Shown: positions 22,375-35,194, counted from the first letter of the stretch. The stretch: 64,000 nt of DNA from Cristatella mucedo (GCA_009760855.2 WPIO01000013.1:1588001-1652000), one strand, 5' to 3'. Translations and numbers: made by a program. Notes: generated by a model from the sequence alone, not told the origin.

Positions 22375-22768
22375 AAGGTTCGAAATCTCAAATTCTTTGG
22401 AGACCGTGCCTTTAGTTCGTATGCTCCCAAAACCTGAAACTTGGTCCCGAATTGCGCCACGACATTTGACTTTTCCAAAATTATAAAGAAAGTAAAAATG
22501 TATCTATTTATCACAACGTTTAGTGGATCCCTGTGATTCTTTCTTTGCGTGCTTATGCGTGCTGACACTGTGCATGCTGCCACAGACTAAACTTGCATGC
22601 TGACCCTGTACCTGTCACCCCTAACCAGTTATTATCCTTGTTTTTTGAGCAGGCTACCACTAACCATTCGATCGTGCTTTCTTTTCAGCAAATGTAAAGT
22701 ACATATGAAGAGATTTTGAGTTCTCTGACGATGCAGTGTGAAATGCATTATTATTGATTTTACTATTA
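22375..22768 (+). mobile_element. LINE-A 3' end, 5'-truncated
   Basis: Contains ggagaccgtgcctttagttc, ctcccaaaacctgaaactt (a stop replaces the conserved Trp), the 3' UTR and a diverged tail ending gaaatgcattattattgatt. Confidence 0.85.
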
Positions 22769-23395
22769 AATTTAGGTACGAGAGCATGGCAAAGGCGAAT
22801 CGTTCACTATTTTAAATTGATCTAGCTTTATGAAAAAGGAGTAGCATATTCGGATGACGTTTGTTGCGGTCAGGAAGTTAGTTGAGCCAGGTCTTAGTCG
22901 AAGCACGGGTCAAGATTGTCATCGGGAATCATGTCACAAATTGAAAGGCGGTTGATTGCAAGCGGGGCGAGAACTCCAAAGACAAGCGTTAAATTGGGCC
23001 TCCGGGGTAATGGAAGCCCTGGTGAATACTAATTTAATGTGATTCACAGCAGCCACTAAAAAAGATCGTGCAGGGAGCCTCGAGTCGATGCTGGAAATTT
23101 CAAGCAAGCAGGGCCCTGGCCTCAGTGCCAGTTTAGCATGTGTTTTCTATAAAGTAAATGTCCAATTTACGAATCCTTGCAACATGAAATTCACAAAGGA
23201 ATGTACTGGAACTGCGACAGCAAAACGATAATGGGTACGAACGATCGTTTCTAACAAGGAGGTTACTAGCATCCCTCTCACCGCCTACCTGATACCACGT
23301 CAAGCTTGGCAAGTGGGAAATGGGCAACGTTTTTGTTGGGTGCTCTGGATGTACACGTACAAAGCATAAACAAAGGGTTTCATTATAGCGTCAGC
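22769..23395. other. Unassigned sequence
   Basis: No recognised repeat or gene. The 64-codon minus frame at 23,133-23,327 has no domain. Confidence 0.35.
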
Positions 23396-23399
23396 TGCT

Positions 23400-24939
23400 G
23401 TGGCTGTAAATTCGTTCGCGGAATCTGAGAGTTACCTCTGGGATGACAGGAATGCTGCAGCTTTGTCAAGCCTGTGAAAATATTCATCCACAGCTAACAA
23501 AAACACATGTGCTGCTAGGACGTATGCGTTTAGTCACACATCACCCCATCACGACTCTTACCTCACTTGAATCGCCTGGAAAAGAGTCCACCAGTCTCTA
23601 CTTTGTCACTTTTTCTGATGAACATTCCACAGAGTGTAAGTTTTACTGAAATCTTCGGCTGCTGGCGTATCCTGAAAACCTCTCCTCAGTCGCATGTCAC
23701 TAGCGCCACGCAGTACCATATCGGGTTTTAAATCACGTGACTAGCTGGGGCTCAGTAACAGCTCCAACAGTGATTCGTTAAAAGGTTAAAAATGCATGAA
23801 AATGCCATTTCCAGACTGATACCTTAGATCCTGGTTTGGAATGGTTTGGAGTTACCAGAAAACTGTTGTCAAGTTACCCTCTTGTTCGGTTAAAGATTCT
23901 AAAACGATCGGGCTAAGCAGTTGAAGTATAGATTAAAAGAGTTAACTATCGGAATAGTTTCAATTGGTATTCAGGGGACTACACAACTGAAATTGGTTTC
24001 CTCAATGTAAGCAAAGATATCCTATGCAGCAAAGATGATGGCAATGCCACTTGCCTAGCCATGCCTCGATCTGTCAGCTATGCTAAATAATTAATCGCTG
24101 CATCCTACTTGGGCGCTTGAGAGAAATGATCACTGCTGTAGATGTATCGATGGCGCGGTTCAAATGGTACTTTTCCGATCGCGTTCACTCCTAATCGTGT
24201 GCTGGTTGAGTATCATAACCCTGACTAGTCACATATGGGGTCCCACTAGTGTTTTCTTTCGGTCATTTACTATTCGTCATTGAAACTAGCCTCTAGGAAA
24301 AGTGATCAGGGCCCATGGAATGGGCAATCACTTTTATGCTTACTATAATCGATTTCATTTTTGTCATTTAAGCCGTCGTACTGAATCTGCTGCAGTGAAC
24401 GATAAGCTGAATGATGCCGGTCAAGCCGACATACGGTCCTAGCTGTGCAAAAACCTCTTCCAACTCAATGACTCGATGACTGAGCTGCTATTCATAGGGC
24501 ACACCAAGCATGTGGCTGGACGATACAACTCTGCTCTTCTTATAGCTTATTGATAGGCTATGCTGCAGTAAGACCGTCACCAAGTGCTCGGAAATCAGGA
24601 GTCTTCCACATCTACCTATTGAGAGTTTCATTAAGAACACAGCTTCCATTGATAGCCATCACTTCCAATCCATATTTACGAATTGGATCTCTCTACTGCG
24701 GTGGCTTCAAAAGGTATTACTTGCCCCTTGGTAATGTCATGGCGAGATTACTGCCATAGAAATTTGACAGGTCTACCAAAAACGTCATGAAGCCACTTCA
24801 GCCGGTGATGACTATGTCTGTAAGGCTCGTCAGAAAATCCATGACGCTCAGCCATTTCTCTCCTGTGTTAAAGGTGCTTGGATGGCTTCTGGTTTATCAA
24901 TAAATACAGAGTAAAGCGCTTAAGCTGACCATAAGGCCT
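23400..24939 (+). mobile_element. LINE-B, left part of interrupted copy
   Basis: The most decayed of three LINE-B copies that include the RT N-terminal half; the others are at 15.7 and 37.9-38.8 kb. Around 24,010-24,080 it still reads DILCSKDDGNATCLAM, RT motif A with the catalytic Asp region replaced. The MARFKWYFSDR block and a broken GVPQGSV follow at 24,150-24,270, then CGWTIQ/RPSPSARKSGVFH at 24,550-24,620. It is cut at 24,939 by LINE-A and resumes at 25,627. Confidence 0.75.
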
Positions 24940-25626
24940 ATAATAGTAATAATAATGCACTTGATAAAGCGCCCTCAGAGAACTCAATCTCTCTCTAGGC
25001 GCTTTACATTTGCTGCAAATGAAAATGCAATTAAATGGTGAGTAAAATCATGCTTGACAAACAAACAAAATGAATAACATGGTTAAGGGTGACATGCACA
25101 GGGTCAGCATGCAAATGTGGTTAGTTGCAGCATGCAGTTGTCAGCACGCATAAGCACATCAAGGACGAATCACAGGGACCCACTAAATGCTGTCCTAAAT
25201 AGGTGTGTTTTTTAAGTTCCTTTTAAATGTGGTCAGGTCAGGGGATGTTCTGACGCAGGTCGGGAGGGAGTTTCAGGCTTTGGGAGCATACGAACTAAAT
25301 GCACGGTCTCCAAAGGATTTGAGGTTTGTACGGGGTATTTGTAGGCTGTTGGATTCCGAAAAGCGGGTGGTACGATGCTTGGCCAGATGGGGGAGTATGT
25401 CGCAGAGATAGGCTGGAGCCATAGGATGAAGGGGCCTAAAAGTGAGCGACAAAACCTTGAAGTCAATCCGTTGCTTGACTGGTAGCCAGTGCAGGTCGGC
25501 GAGAAGTTGAGTAATGCAGCAACTGCACTGCTCATGACAGACAAGCCTAGCTGAGGAGTTTTGCACCAGCTGCAATCGCCTAATCGCACATGCCGGTAGG
25601 CCAGCGAGCAGTGAGTTGCAGAAGTC
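24940..25626 (-). mobile_element. LINE-A nested in LINE-B, with target-site repeat
   Basis: Complete 3' end with (TTA)n at 24,941-24,957. Frames 25,233-25,589 and 25,273-25,575 carry LADLHWLPVKQRIDFKVLSL, HPMAPAYLCDILPHLAKHRT and KSFGDRAFSSYAPKA. Flanks are aaggcctataa and agtctataacgg; the shared ctataa is a plausible target-site duplication. LINE-B sequence is continuous when the insert is removed. Confidence 0.9.
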
Positions 25627-26035
25627 TATAACGGATTGGCTCTTTCTTACCTAGCTGAACTGCTGCACTAGTTTCAGCCTCCTCGTGCCTTCAGAGCCTC
25701 TGTGGACAATAAATTCTCGGCTAATTCCTATGCTAACCGACGGCTGATGACCAACAAATTTCCTCTACTCACCCTAGACTGAGGCAGTCATTTCCGGAAC
25801 TATTACACAGCAACATCTACTCTCGGGTTTCCGTCTGTGGCGAATCCTTTCCAGCCGTCCCGAGCTGCTATTCACTGCTGCTCAGTACCTCAGCTGCTCT
25901 TCCGAATCAGCTTCGCTTCTCACTTTCTCTTTGTTTTTGAGATTGAGTCTGTTTGCTATCACATTTGTAACGAAAGCTGCTTTTCCTTGAGTGAGCTATA
26001 GCGAGCTATCATACGTAATACCCGCTTATTCTGTG
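25627..26035 (+). mobile_element. LINE-B, right part of interrupted copy
   Basis: Continues the LINE-B frame after the nested LINE-A: ctttcttacctagctgaact (LAELL), the QFQPPRAFRASVDNKFS-like region, then 3' UTR sequences such as cactttctctttg. Confidence 0.85.
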
Positions 26036-27165
26036 CGGTTTTGACGAGTTACAAATTGAGCTACATTGCATGGAATTACAGTCAGATATTCGGCAGCTGG
26101 TTATTGAGGCGCGGTAGTTTGCGTAAGGCTAAACAACAATCTAAGTCGAAAGTGCTGCAATGTAGAGGACGAAAAGTGCAATACAATAGAAAGATCTTTG
26201 GGAAAGATCTAGTAAAGCTGAACAGATCGCCTGGAACATAGTGTTTCTTCACGTTTTCTAAAAATAGTATGCAGGTTCTGGAGCTAGCACCTAGTTCTCG
26301 TTTAAAACGTCACTTTAGTGCTCGGAGCGAGAAACAGGACAGAGTATCGCTGAATGAAGGCCGATAGCATGCGAAAGCGCTAGCCAGCACTGCACAGCCA
26401 CACTCGTAGCTGACAAATGATAGAAATAGCACGTCCGACAAAAGGTCCGCTGCCATCCGGCGCCGACCATGTCATCCTTCTTCCCAAACTGCATGGGCTG
26501 CTAGATTCACATACTTGATTGCAGCAGCTTGCCTGTAGGCCTGGGTCACGAGCTAAACAATGCATTCTCGGAATCGCGAGTCACGCAGCGGGCTCGTGTT
26601 ACGAGAGGCTCTTGTCTGCACCATTATGCCGGTTTGAATGGAACATTCGCACTGCAAACGAGCGCTATCTCATGGCTATTTGGTTTGACTAGGTTGATTT
26701 TAGATGCCCCAGAGCTAGCAGCAGGACCATTTCGCCACTGCAGCTGCATTTGCTCGTTTCTGTTTGTGCGATAATCTTTCCCTCCTCTTCTGTCGTTCAC
26801 GCTTTCTTTCTCTCGACACCTTTTCTCTGGCCTTGCTCTCTTTATTCCACCCTACTTACACTGTCCTCTTTAAGATACCAGTGGTTCATCTAAAACAGGC
26901 ATGCACTTTCTATAAAGCGCACATTTGTATGCGTTCACTATGGTTAGTGTCACAAGTAAACCTAGCTTGGCATCCCTGAACTTATTCTGGTTGTGTTTAA
27001 TCAGTAGCTCTTAAAATCTTAGCTTTTAAAACCCGCCTATCACTGTAAGGCTGAGTTAAGTATGGAAAATGTCTCCTGGTTCCGCTAAAATTTGATGAAT
27101 TCAAAAAAATATTGTTGACAGTAAACAAGCACCAACAATTGTAGATGGAAGAAAAATAGAAATTG
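26036..27165. other. Unassigned sequence
   Basis: No repeat family or exon could be recognised. Frames at 26,380-26,565 (-) and 26,529-26,774 (+) overlap and have no domain. The stretch 26,380-26,760 is somewhat richer in G+C. Confidence 0.35.
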
Positions 27166-27169
27166 TTGT

Positions 27170-27840
27170 AAGTTCTTACCTCGGGAAGAAAGATACTCCA
27201 CGGCCGAGAAGGAATGTATGCCGATAAGGCAAGGCATGCAAGCTTTTGAAGTGTACCTGTTAGGCCGTCCGTTCATCGTGGAAACAGACCAGGGGTCTCT
27301 GACCTGGCTGGATAACTTTAAAGAGAGCAATACTCGGCTTGATCGCTGGAGTCTGTCCCTTCAACCTTTTCGATACCTCGTCCTACACAAGGCCGGAAGG
27401 CTCGATGGGAACGCAGACGGTTTGTCGCCTGCATAGTCGGCCACTCGTCAAAGAATCAAAGCAGCGACTGGGTACTGAAGACCGCCCCCAACTTGAGACA
27501 ACAGACCACTGGTCTGTTGCCTGACGAATAGGAGAGGGATGTGTGGGAACATGACTTCGCAGTCTGCAGAGACCCTATGAGGGCTCTCAGACTGCCTAAG
27601 CAGCTGCAAGATCACTACCCGGTGGAAGGCACGATCGTACACCTGTTTAGGAGGTCGCTCACATTCAGAGGAGTGACTGCATCCGCCCACGTCTGAGCGG
27701 AAATGCAGGCCTGCGTGGTGGAAGGCGAATCGGAGCGTTACAACGGCGGCAATGGCCATTCGAGCATGTCACTAGCAGTCAGCGATGCTAAAGCGGTTGC
27801 CCGCTTGTCCGAGACCGCAGGCCGGCAGGGCGCCAGGTGA
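27170..27840 (+). mobile_element. Ty3/Gypsy pol fragment, RNase H C-terminus
   Basis: Frame 27,182-27,436 reads REERYSTAEKEC, AFEVYLLGRPFIVETDQGSL, TWLDNFKESNTRL, WSLSLQPFRYLVLHKAGRLD and GNADGLSPA. This is the C-terminal part of the RNase H of Ty3/Gypsy (Metaviridae) retrotransposons, whose typical end is GNADGLSR. A stop follows at 27,434. The GC-rich sequence from 27,440 to 27,840 has no intact integrase and is likely the element's decayed downstream part. No RT or LTRs were seen next to it. Confidence 0.85.
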
Positions 27841-30060
27841 CTGACCAGCTTCACTACAGGCTGAGGGCTAGAATAGGAAAGCACTTAGATATCCACCGGT
27901 ACGTACATTTTTACGCACAACGGTCGAACGACAACTGGATATTCTTTAAAAAAAGTGTTACCCATATCAGTTTCCGTATACAATGTTCGCAAGAACTCCA
28001 ATAATTTTTGAAAGGGAATTCTGAAAATAATAGGAAACGCCTGTGAAGCATTATGCCGGAACATGAAAATGTGGGCATACATATATATCACTTAATTGGT
28101 TATAATAAAGAGTGCACCAAATGCTTAGCCTATTGAGCCAAACATAATCACTTAATAAGTCAAACTTACTTTATTCAAGGTGGTTTATGGAACCTAAAAC
28201 ATATCGTAATGAAAGCTGAACCTCAAACAGACAATCGGTAAGGAGAGGTGTAGATGAGTTTTTCCAACTAGTTTACATACAATAATAATATTAGTAACAA
28301 TATTTTTTACGAAGAGTGCTAAAAAAGCCCATGTATTATTATTATCACTGTTTATATCTTTCCCGGATAACTTAATCTTTTTCCAGGCTTTCTAAATATT
28401 TAAATCCTCTTAGAATTACGACCCTTTCCAATCCCACGATGCACTTCTGCCTTATCATGCACTCTGTAGCTCAAGATGTAGCTACAGATAAGGCTTCTGC
28501 AACGTAGCAATCCTGTAGGCATATACCAACTTAAGCTATTTGAATATAAGCTTATTTATATTGATTTATACAAATTATTGAGTGTGCAGATATAGAACTA
28601 ATTAAGCTCATAGTTGTAGGCTAATGAGTGTGGGATATATATATATATATATATATACTGTAAGCACGTGTACATCTCTTTCTTGAAATGAAACAGTATT
28701 AGAGTTATAAAAGGTTATTCAGTGAGGACACACGTTCAAAAGCAAGCACCTATAGGAATCCAGAGAACTTCAAAGAACCATTTCAAAGGACTTCAAAGAA
28801 ATTATTATTAATTTGGGATGGAAAGCTATTTATAAATTTGCACTTAAAATACGGCTAATAGTTTTGGCATTTTTAAATAGGGATTGCAAAATAACTCCTC
28901 GGCATAGCCAGCTGCACGTGAAAAGTTTCGGTAGTTTAAAGGGTGAAAATTGCTTATTCTACTAAGGGTAGAGGTGAAGGGTTAAGGAAAAGGGAAAGTA
29001 AACGCCCATGTATAAAATTTTCGCTTCTCATTCTTGACAGATGGGAAGACCGAGGTAAGGATATACAAATAAAGATAAATTAAGTAGTCTAAAAACATCT
29101 GAATCTATCCATCCTATACCTCAACACCTGCTGTTTTGAGGTTTGATAAAAAATAAAGTAGTGGTAAGCCAACTCAGTATAAGCACGGAATATGTTATAT
29201 CCTTTTGTAATGATTAGCATTATTAGTCAGTACTATAATTTAAATAAATAACAGCTAAGTGACTGAGTTTTAGTGAATCTGCTTGGAAATTGGTGAGCCC
29301 TTTCTCATTTTGGAGAGCAAGCCCTCCACCGAGTGCTAAATTAAAAAATACTTGGCTTATTTTTTTGACAGGAAACGATACGTCGACTCATGAATTAAAA
29401 ACGGACACGAGGTAATCTTGGTGGGAAAATGCTAATATTTTCGAGTAAATAGCGATGGCTAGCAGCAATAGTTTATGAGAAGTATATTTCCAGCTTTTGC
29501 CGCTCCCTGCTTTCTCCTTACTTGTTTTGCTTTTTTGCGAGAGGACATTACAGAGCTTATATGACACGTTCGAGATCTTGTCTATTGAAAGCCTAGAAGA
29601 TATTACTTACTAAGTTTCAAGGCGTCAACACTGTCAGAAATTTCAATAAATCAATGAAAGTACGCAGAGTTTATTCAAATGACTTCGTCACACCTTACAC
29701 AATCCATTCTTTTGATCGTCGTGGACAGTAAGCCTTGACCAGAAAGGACTTGGGTTTATAATACTAATCGGAATTTCTAAGGTTGCTACAAAGCATTGAA
29801 AATCTGCCGTAGCTTTCTCAATATTTTAACCACCTTGACTGGATCAAGAGGTTTTTGCAAACCTGCGTCCAGTCTCCTAATTTGCCTACCAATATTCTCG
29901 AAACGATTGCCACTACGAAGGATTAAGAAAAAATGAAAATTATGAATTCTCATTGTTATCTCAGCGTCAGTGCTCCAGCGAGACAACTCCATCAAAACTG
30001 CTCTCTCGGCTGTAACCCAATTGGTTCTGAGCAGAAGAAATGACGGCAAAGCCACTGTGC
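27841..30060. other. AT-rich unassigned sequence
   Basis: About 2.2 kb with no recognised LINE, SINE or gene; the longest repeat-poor stretch in the window. It includes a short (TA)n at 28,635-28,658. The 89-codon minus frame at 29,786-30,055 is open but has no recognised domain; the rest lacks long frames. It could be single-copy intergenic DNA. Confidence 0.4.
28635..28658. repeat. (TA)n microsatellite
   Basis: A pure TA run of about 12 units. Confidence 0.9.
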
Positions 30061-30069
30061 TGGTCTCAC

Positions 30070-30625
30070 TTCATATGTTAGATTCTTAGATACTATGGAT
30101 CGCGATATCCTACTTGAACGACTGAAAAATACGTTCAATCTGGTTGTTGAGACTCTGGCGAGGCTAAAACCGAATTTATTAGAAAAGTCGTCGCTAAAAC
30201 CAATCGTACTTGAACAATCGTGACTAATATGGATTTTAATTAAACGATTGTGGCTAAAACCAATTGCACTTGAACAAAAGTGCTTAGTTCATTTCGCCAG
30301 AGAGTTGCATTTTTTCCAGAAGACTTACAACCGGTCGAGTTCTTCAGGGTTCCGTCTCGGCTCTGGGCTGTTCTCCATATAAACAGAGCCTCACAAAAAA
30401 GGGATGATTGTTGGGATCAGCTAATGCTGAAATGCTAAAGCTACTAAACTTTCTTTTTATTTACGACATCGGAATTGACTGCTGTAACTAATGAAGTGAA
30501 TGTCAGCCCGGCATCCTTTTAATCACAAATTTCGGCATTCTTCTTAAGGCAGACAACAGTAAGAAAGAAGTCCTATTCTTAGGACAACAACCTAAGCGTG
30601 CAGCCAGACTGGGACACTTTGTTTT
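30070..30625 (+). mobile_element. LINE-B RT fragment interrupted by tandem repeat
   Basis: LDTMDRDILLERLKN (motif A area) at 30,085-30,135 and a degraded VLQGS...INRASH at 30,320-30,390 correspond to the RT palm. The KPSE-like region follows (acatcggaattgactgctgt). A 30-bp tandem array lies between (see 30,161-30,280). Confidence 0.6.
30161..30280 (+). repeat. 30-bp tandem repeat, about four units
   Basis: Units start at 30,161, 30,191, 30,221 and 30,251, each opening with ggctaaaac or a close variant (cgctaaaac, gactaatat). Units 2 and 4 are the most alike (gctaaaaccaat..acttgaacaa). All contain stops, so it is not a coding repeat. Confidence 0.8.
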
Positions 30626-31835
30626 AATAGTTTAGATCCTACCTCAGTGCGAGACTCCAGAGTATTGATGTGAATGGACAAAGATGGTCAGAGCAGCCAC
30701 TTAAGTAGGGGGTTCCTCAGGGTTCTCTGCTCGGTCCGCTGCTTTCCATAGTTTATACTCTTCTTCTTGCCGACATGATAGTCAGGCACAATGTAAACTT
30801 TCACTTCTATGCAGATGACAGTCAGCTGTCCCTCCCATCCCTCGAGCTCGAATTCTCTAAGCAACCTTGTTGCATGTATTGATGACATCCCCATATGAAT
30901 GGCAGAACACTTTCTTAATTTGAATGACGATAACACCAACTTACTAGTTTTTGGAAACAAAGTCTGGTTCAGAAATTGGAAAATTCAACACTCAAAATCG
31001 GCACTGGCAGCATATCTGCTATTTAATCTGCACGTAATCTAGCTGTTCAGTTCCAAAGTGAATGTTCATTAGACGACCACATCAGCTCCGAGTTCGATTC
31101 TGCCCAATTTCAGCTACATAAAATTGCCGAAATTGGGGCTTGCTTAGACAAGGATACCATATCAAAATAGGTCCACGCATTTTTGACATCCCGTCTCGAC
31201 CTCTGTAACTCACTGCTTACTGGTCTCCAGGCCTGTGCAATCAGGCGCTTACAGCTGATGCAGAATTCTGCAGCTAGGCTCGTTTGATATCTAGCCGATC
31301 TGCACTGGCTCGCAATCAAGCAGCATATTGACTTCAAGGTTCTATCACTTTTTGTACTTTATTCTGCGGCTTAAGCGTACGTAGCTATCTGAACTGCTTC
31401 CTCATGAGGCCAAGTATCGTACCACCAGATGTTCTGACTCAAACCGTTTAGCTATTTCTCATAATAAATCTCAAAGCCTTCGAAGACATGCCTTTAGTTC
31501 ATATGCTCCCAAAGCCTGGAACGTTTTTCCAACTGAAGTCACGACATCTCCTGACATGACCGCATTTACAAAGAAGCTGAAAACACAACTATTAATGACA
31601 GAATTTAATGAGTCGTCGTGATTCGTCCTTTGCAAAGCTTTAGCTGCGCACACTGTTCCTGCTGATACTAACCATATCTATATGCTGATTCTGTGCACGT
31701 CTGTCTTACATTGTTATGCTGGATGATAGTGGGAATGTTACCTCTAATCATTCTCTCATACTTTCTGGGCAGCACCTTTATAGTTCCGGAAAAAGAGATT
31801 CATTTATCTGAGAGCACTATGCAATTGTATGATCT
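30626..31835 (+). mobile_element. LINE-A, RT palm to 3' end, diverged
   Basis: Traceable blocks: aga...LQSIDVNGQ-like (30,650-30,690), GVPQGSLLGPL-like after a stop (30,710-30,750), HFYADDSQLSLP (intact YADD, about 30,800-30,835), KIGTGSIS (31,000), [20 protein letters not shown] (31,190-31,250) and SYAPKAWN (31,500). The tail is weak (aaagagattcatttatctga, 31,790-31,830). Confidence 0.8.
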
Positions 31836-32460
31836 TTTTATATACTTATCACCTTCCCTTTCTTGCATAAGATTCAGTGTGAGCTAGATACCTTGCGTGG
31901 AGAAAAAGCCACTTGGGTTGCAAGTGCTGATACAAAACTCTCTGGTATCGAGCGGGCTATACACGTGCCTTATCCGTTGCAGAATCCTCTTGAAACCCGA
32001 AGCTCTTGCAAACTTCGTATATGGAAACCGATACAGCGATGACCTGTTTAAAGCTTATCTGGTTGTTGTGCGACCGTAGGGCGTCAGAAGTTGCGCACCT
32101 ACAGATCGTAAACGCTTATTGCTTCTGGCTGCTGGGTCTGCCACGAAGGCAGCGGCGTTAGATGAGCAGGCGGCTAGTAACCAACATGTTAGCTATGATC
32201 TTGCGTACCTATTATTTTCGCTTCATTATCGTAGTTAAAATGCATTCCTAGATGTTTTTGCTGTTTCCGAGATCCGTAAGTTATGCATTAACAAGAGAAA
32301 AGCGCCCAGGAGCCATCATCGGGACCGAGGCCATGAGCTGAGACGCTTCTCGTTTGGCGGAAGCTTCGAGCTAAGTACCCACTCATTTGGTATTCCTAGC
32401 ATTGTCTTGATGCGCTCAGCACATTCTCGCTCAAGCGTTACTGTGAACTTCTCTGACTTA
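31836..32460. other. Unassigned sequence 5' of a LINE-A
   Basis: No domain recognised. The right part may be decayed 5' sequence of the LINE-A that becomes recognisable at 32,470. The 60-codon frame at 31,897-32,079 has no support. Confidence 0.35.
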
Positions 32461-32469
32461 GTTGCCATC

Positions 32470-33815
32470 AGGTCTGTTATAACTGCAGCGGCCAAACTCG
32501 AGGCTTCTATTTGGAATCCTCGCTCAATTTGCATTAAACCCTTAGTTATGAGCAACCTTATTCCTAAAAAAGGTCTCGAACTGCTCACCTTGACTGAAAT
32601 TTGACTAACATCTATAAACTGTCTGACAATTGAACAAACTACCCCGGCTGGTTTCTACATCTTTCACACCACTAAATCAATCAAAACTGGAGGTGGAGTC
32701 ACTATTACCAAACGCTTGACCTTCGATTTCAAGCCGTCTGCAGCACCCTTGAAGCTGTCTTTCGAATCTATTATCTTGATTTCACCCAAAAACAAGCTAC
32801 CGATGGTGGATGTAGTCTATCACCCACCAGTAACCAAGTCCTCCTTCATCTTAGAGTTCTGTGAAATCATTTTGATTCTGAGTGCAAGAACTTGATCTTT
32901 CCTCATTAAAGCTGATTTCGACATTCATTTCAATAAATTATCTGACGCCGTCAGCAGTGAATTTCGTGTACGGAGGGACTCGTTATCTCTTGTGGCTTAT
33001 GTGTATAGCCCTAGTCACATCATGGATAACCCACTCCAGAGTATTGATATGAACGGACAAAGATCATCGGAGGAACCTCTGAAATATGGGGTACCTCGGA
33101 ACTCTGTCCTTAGTCTGGTTCTTTTCATGATTTATGCTTTCGATTTTGCGAATGTGATTGCCAAGCACAATCTAGGCTTTCAGCTCTATGCAGATGACAC
33201 TCAGTAGTATCTCTGCTTCGATCCTTCCCAGCCCTCCAGAACGTTGAATTCTTTCAACTTCCTTGCCGCGTGTATTGATAAAATCTGCACGCGGATATTA
33301 GCAAACTTTCTTAAATTGAATGATGATAAAAACCAACTTTCTAGATAGGATCAAGCAAACAGAAAACTAAATCGCATTTAAAATTTTGGCCGATATAGGC
33401 AACTGCAACGCGTCATGTCACGCCTCAATGTCATCTAAGAAGCCATTGACAATAAAAAAAAGCACAAAGCCTGGAACTCCCTCCCAACTTGCGTCAGAAC
33501 ATCTCCTGACTTGACCACATTTAAAAAGAACTTAAAAACACACCTATTTAGGACAGCATTTAGTGGGTCCCTATAATTCGTCCTTATTGTGCTTATGCAT
33601 GCTGACACTGCATGCTGCCACTAACCACATTTGCATGCTGACCCTGTCCATGTCACCCCTAACCATGTTATTCATGTTGTTTGTTCATCAAGTATGATAT
33701 TACCCACCAACCAATTGCCTTTCCCTTTGCAGCAAATGTAAAGTGCCTAGAAAGAGATTGAGTTCTCTGAGTGCGCTTTATCAAGTGCATTATTATTAAT
33801 TTTATTAATAACAAA
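32470..33815 (+). mobile_element. LINE-A with endonuclease remnant and deleted RT
   Basis: The only copy showing the start of the AP endonuclease. WNPRSICIKPLVMSNLI and LELLTLTEI (32,510-32,600) match the usual N-RSI-NK...LTETW start. GGGVTITKRLTF (32,690-32,720), LPMVDVVYHPPVTKSSFI (32,800-32,860) and SDAVSSEFR follow. At about 33,010 it jumps into the RT (LQSIDMNGQRSSEEPLKYGV). NLGFQLYADDTQ is intact, then a stop, and a second deletion at about 33,455 joins KAWNSLPTCVRTSPDLTTF and the 3' tail. Two internal deletions plus frameshifts make it dead. Confidence 0.85.
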
Positions 33816-34195
33816 CATTCTGAAACCATATGATTACAAACGTGCTGTTGCTAATAAAGTGCTACTAACAGTGCTAGTTCTAGCCGAAGCATTACAAATA
33901 ACAGACAGCATGACAACATGCCTTTAAGCACAGCTACTGACTTGAAGTTGCAGTGGCAACAGACTTCGGCATCGTGACAGTAGGCGAACACAGCAGCAAT
34001 AAATAGTACTGATTTATAACAGTTAGAGCAATTTCGCATTCTCCGCAAATGTCAGCTTGCTTGCTTTCTCAACCCCCTCTAATTTATTAGGATTTAGTCG
34101 AATATTTAAGGTACTTGACGCAGCCATATTTGAATTCTTGTGATTATAATAGCTGAATATTGGCTGCTACTCAATTGTGACGGCTAGGAAAGGTT
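33816..34195. other. Unassigned sequence
   Basis: No recognised gene. A 65-codon minus frame (33,851-34,048) with several Cys/His has no clear family. Confidence 0.35.
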
Positions 34196-34199
34196 TTGG

Positions 34200-34795
34200 G
34201 TAGGCAAAATAAGGTAGACTATGTCAACGATTAGGAACTGCCTTCCACGTGGGTTGCAAACAATTAACCACCTCTTTGGTTATGTCTCGGCTATATTATT
34301 GTAATTCCCTTTTGGCTGAGCTATTAAAAAAGCCACCAGGCCACTGCAGCTAGTGATAAGTATGTAAGCAAGGCTTGTTAACAAATCCTCGAAGTTTGAT
34401 CACGTGTCTCTTTTGCTGCTATGGCTTGGATGGCTACCGCTTGATTAATGGATGCAGAACAAAGTTCTAAGGCTGACCCACAAGGCCCGCCACGGCTTGG
34501 TTTCTTCTTACCTAGCTGAACTGCTGCGCCAGTTTCAGCCTCCTCGTGCACTCAGGTCCTGTGTGGAAAATAAATTAGCTGTTCCATTGTTCCACTTAAA
34601 GACCGTTGGCTACTACAGAGTTTGCTCTGCAGGTCCTAGAGTCTAGGATCTAGATTGTCGAACTAACTTTCACAATTCTTGCCCAACGACAACTACTCTC
34701 CTGTTGCTGACTAAGGCACATTCATTCCATCCGTCTTTAGCTACTGCTTCCACGCTACTCACTATCTCAACAGCTCTACTTACTCAAAAGTAAAT
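34200..34795 (+). mobile_element. LINE-B C-terminal fragment
   Basis: Frame 34,452-34,646: VLRLTHKARHGLVSSYLAEL, RQFQPPRALRSCVENKLAVP and LKTVGYYRVCSAGPRV, then a stop. Upstream a degraded SRLDYCNSLLA...KKPPGHCS lies at about 34,280-34,350. Confidence 0.85.
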
Positions 34796-35190
34796 ACAAT
34801 GTGTACAACTATCTATATTATTTCCGTAAGTTTTGCGATTCAAGTTGCCCTTAAGTATCGGCAGAATGCAAGATGATCGAAGTAGACTTTAAGTGGCAAG
34901 CATAGACTGCTGATATAATTAACACTGTTGTCTAGTCTTTGTTGGTTGCTGTTGAATTGATCGAGCTCTTGCTTGTAGTATTTTTCAATAATCGAGCAAG
35001 TGTGGCTTGCAATTGCTCGTTGTAAGATGTCCGCGTTCCTCTGAGCCTCTGCTAGATGGGATAAGCATTGCTTCTCGTTCTTATTAGAGGACTATATTAT
35101 TATTATTATATTATATATATTATTAGAAATGTAGTCAGTCCTTTATCAATAGCGTCAACATAAGACTAGAGTGACCTGAAGTGCACTTTA
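34796..35190. other. Unassigned AT-rich sequence
   Basis: Includes a short ATT/TATA-rich patch at 35,092-35,125. No gene seen. Confidence 0.35.
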
Positions 35191-35194
35191 CTCT

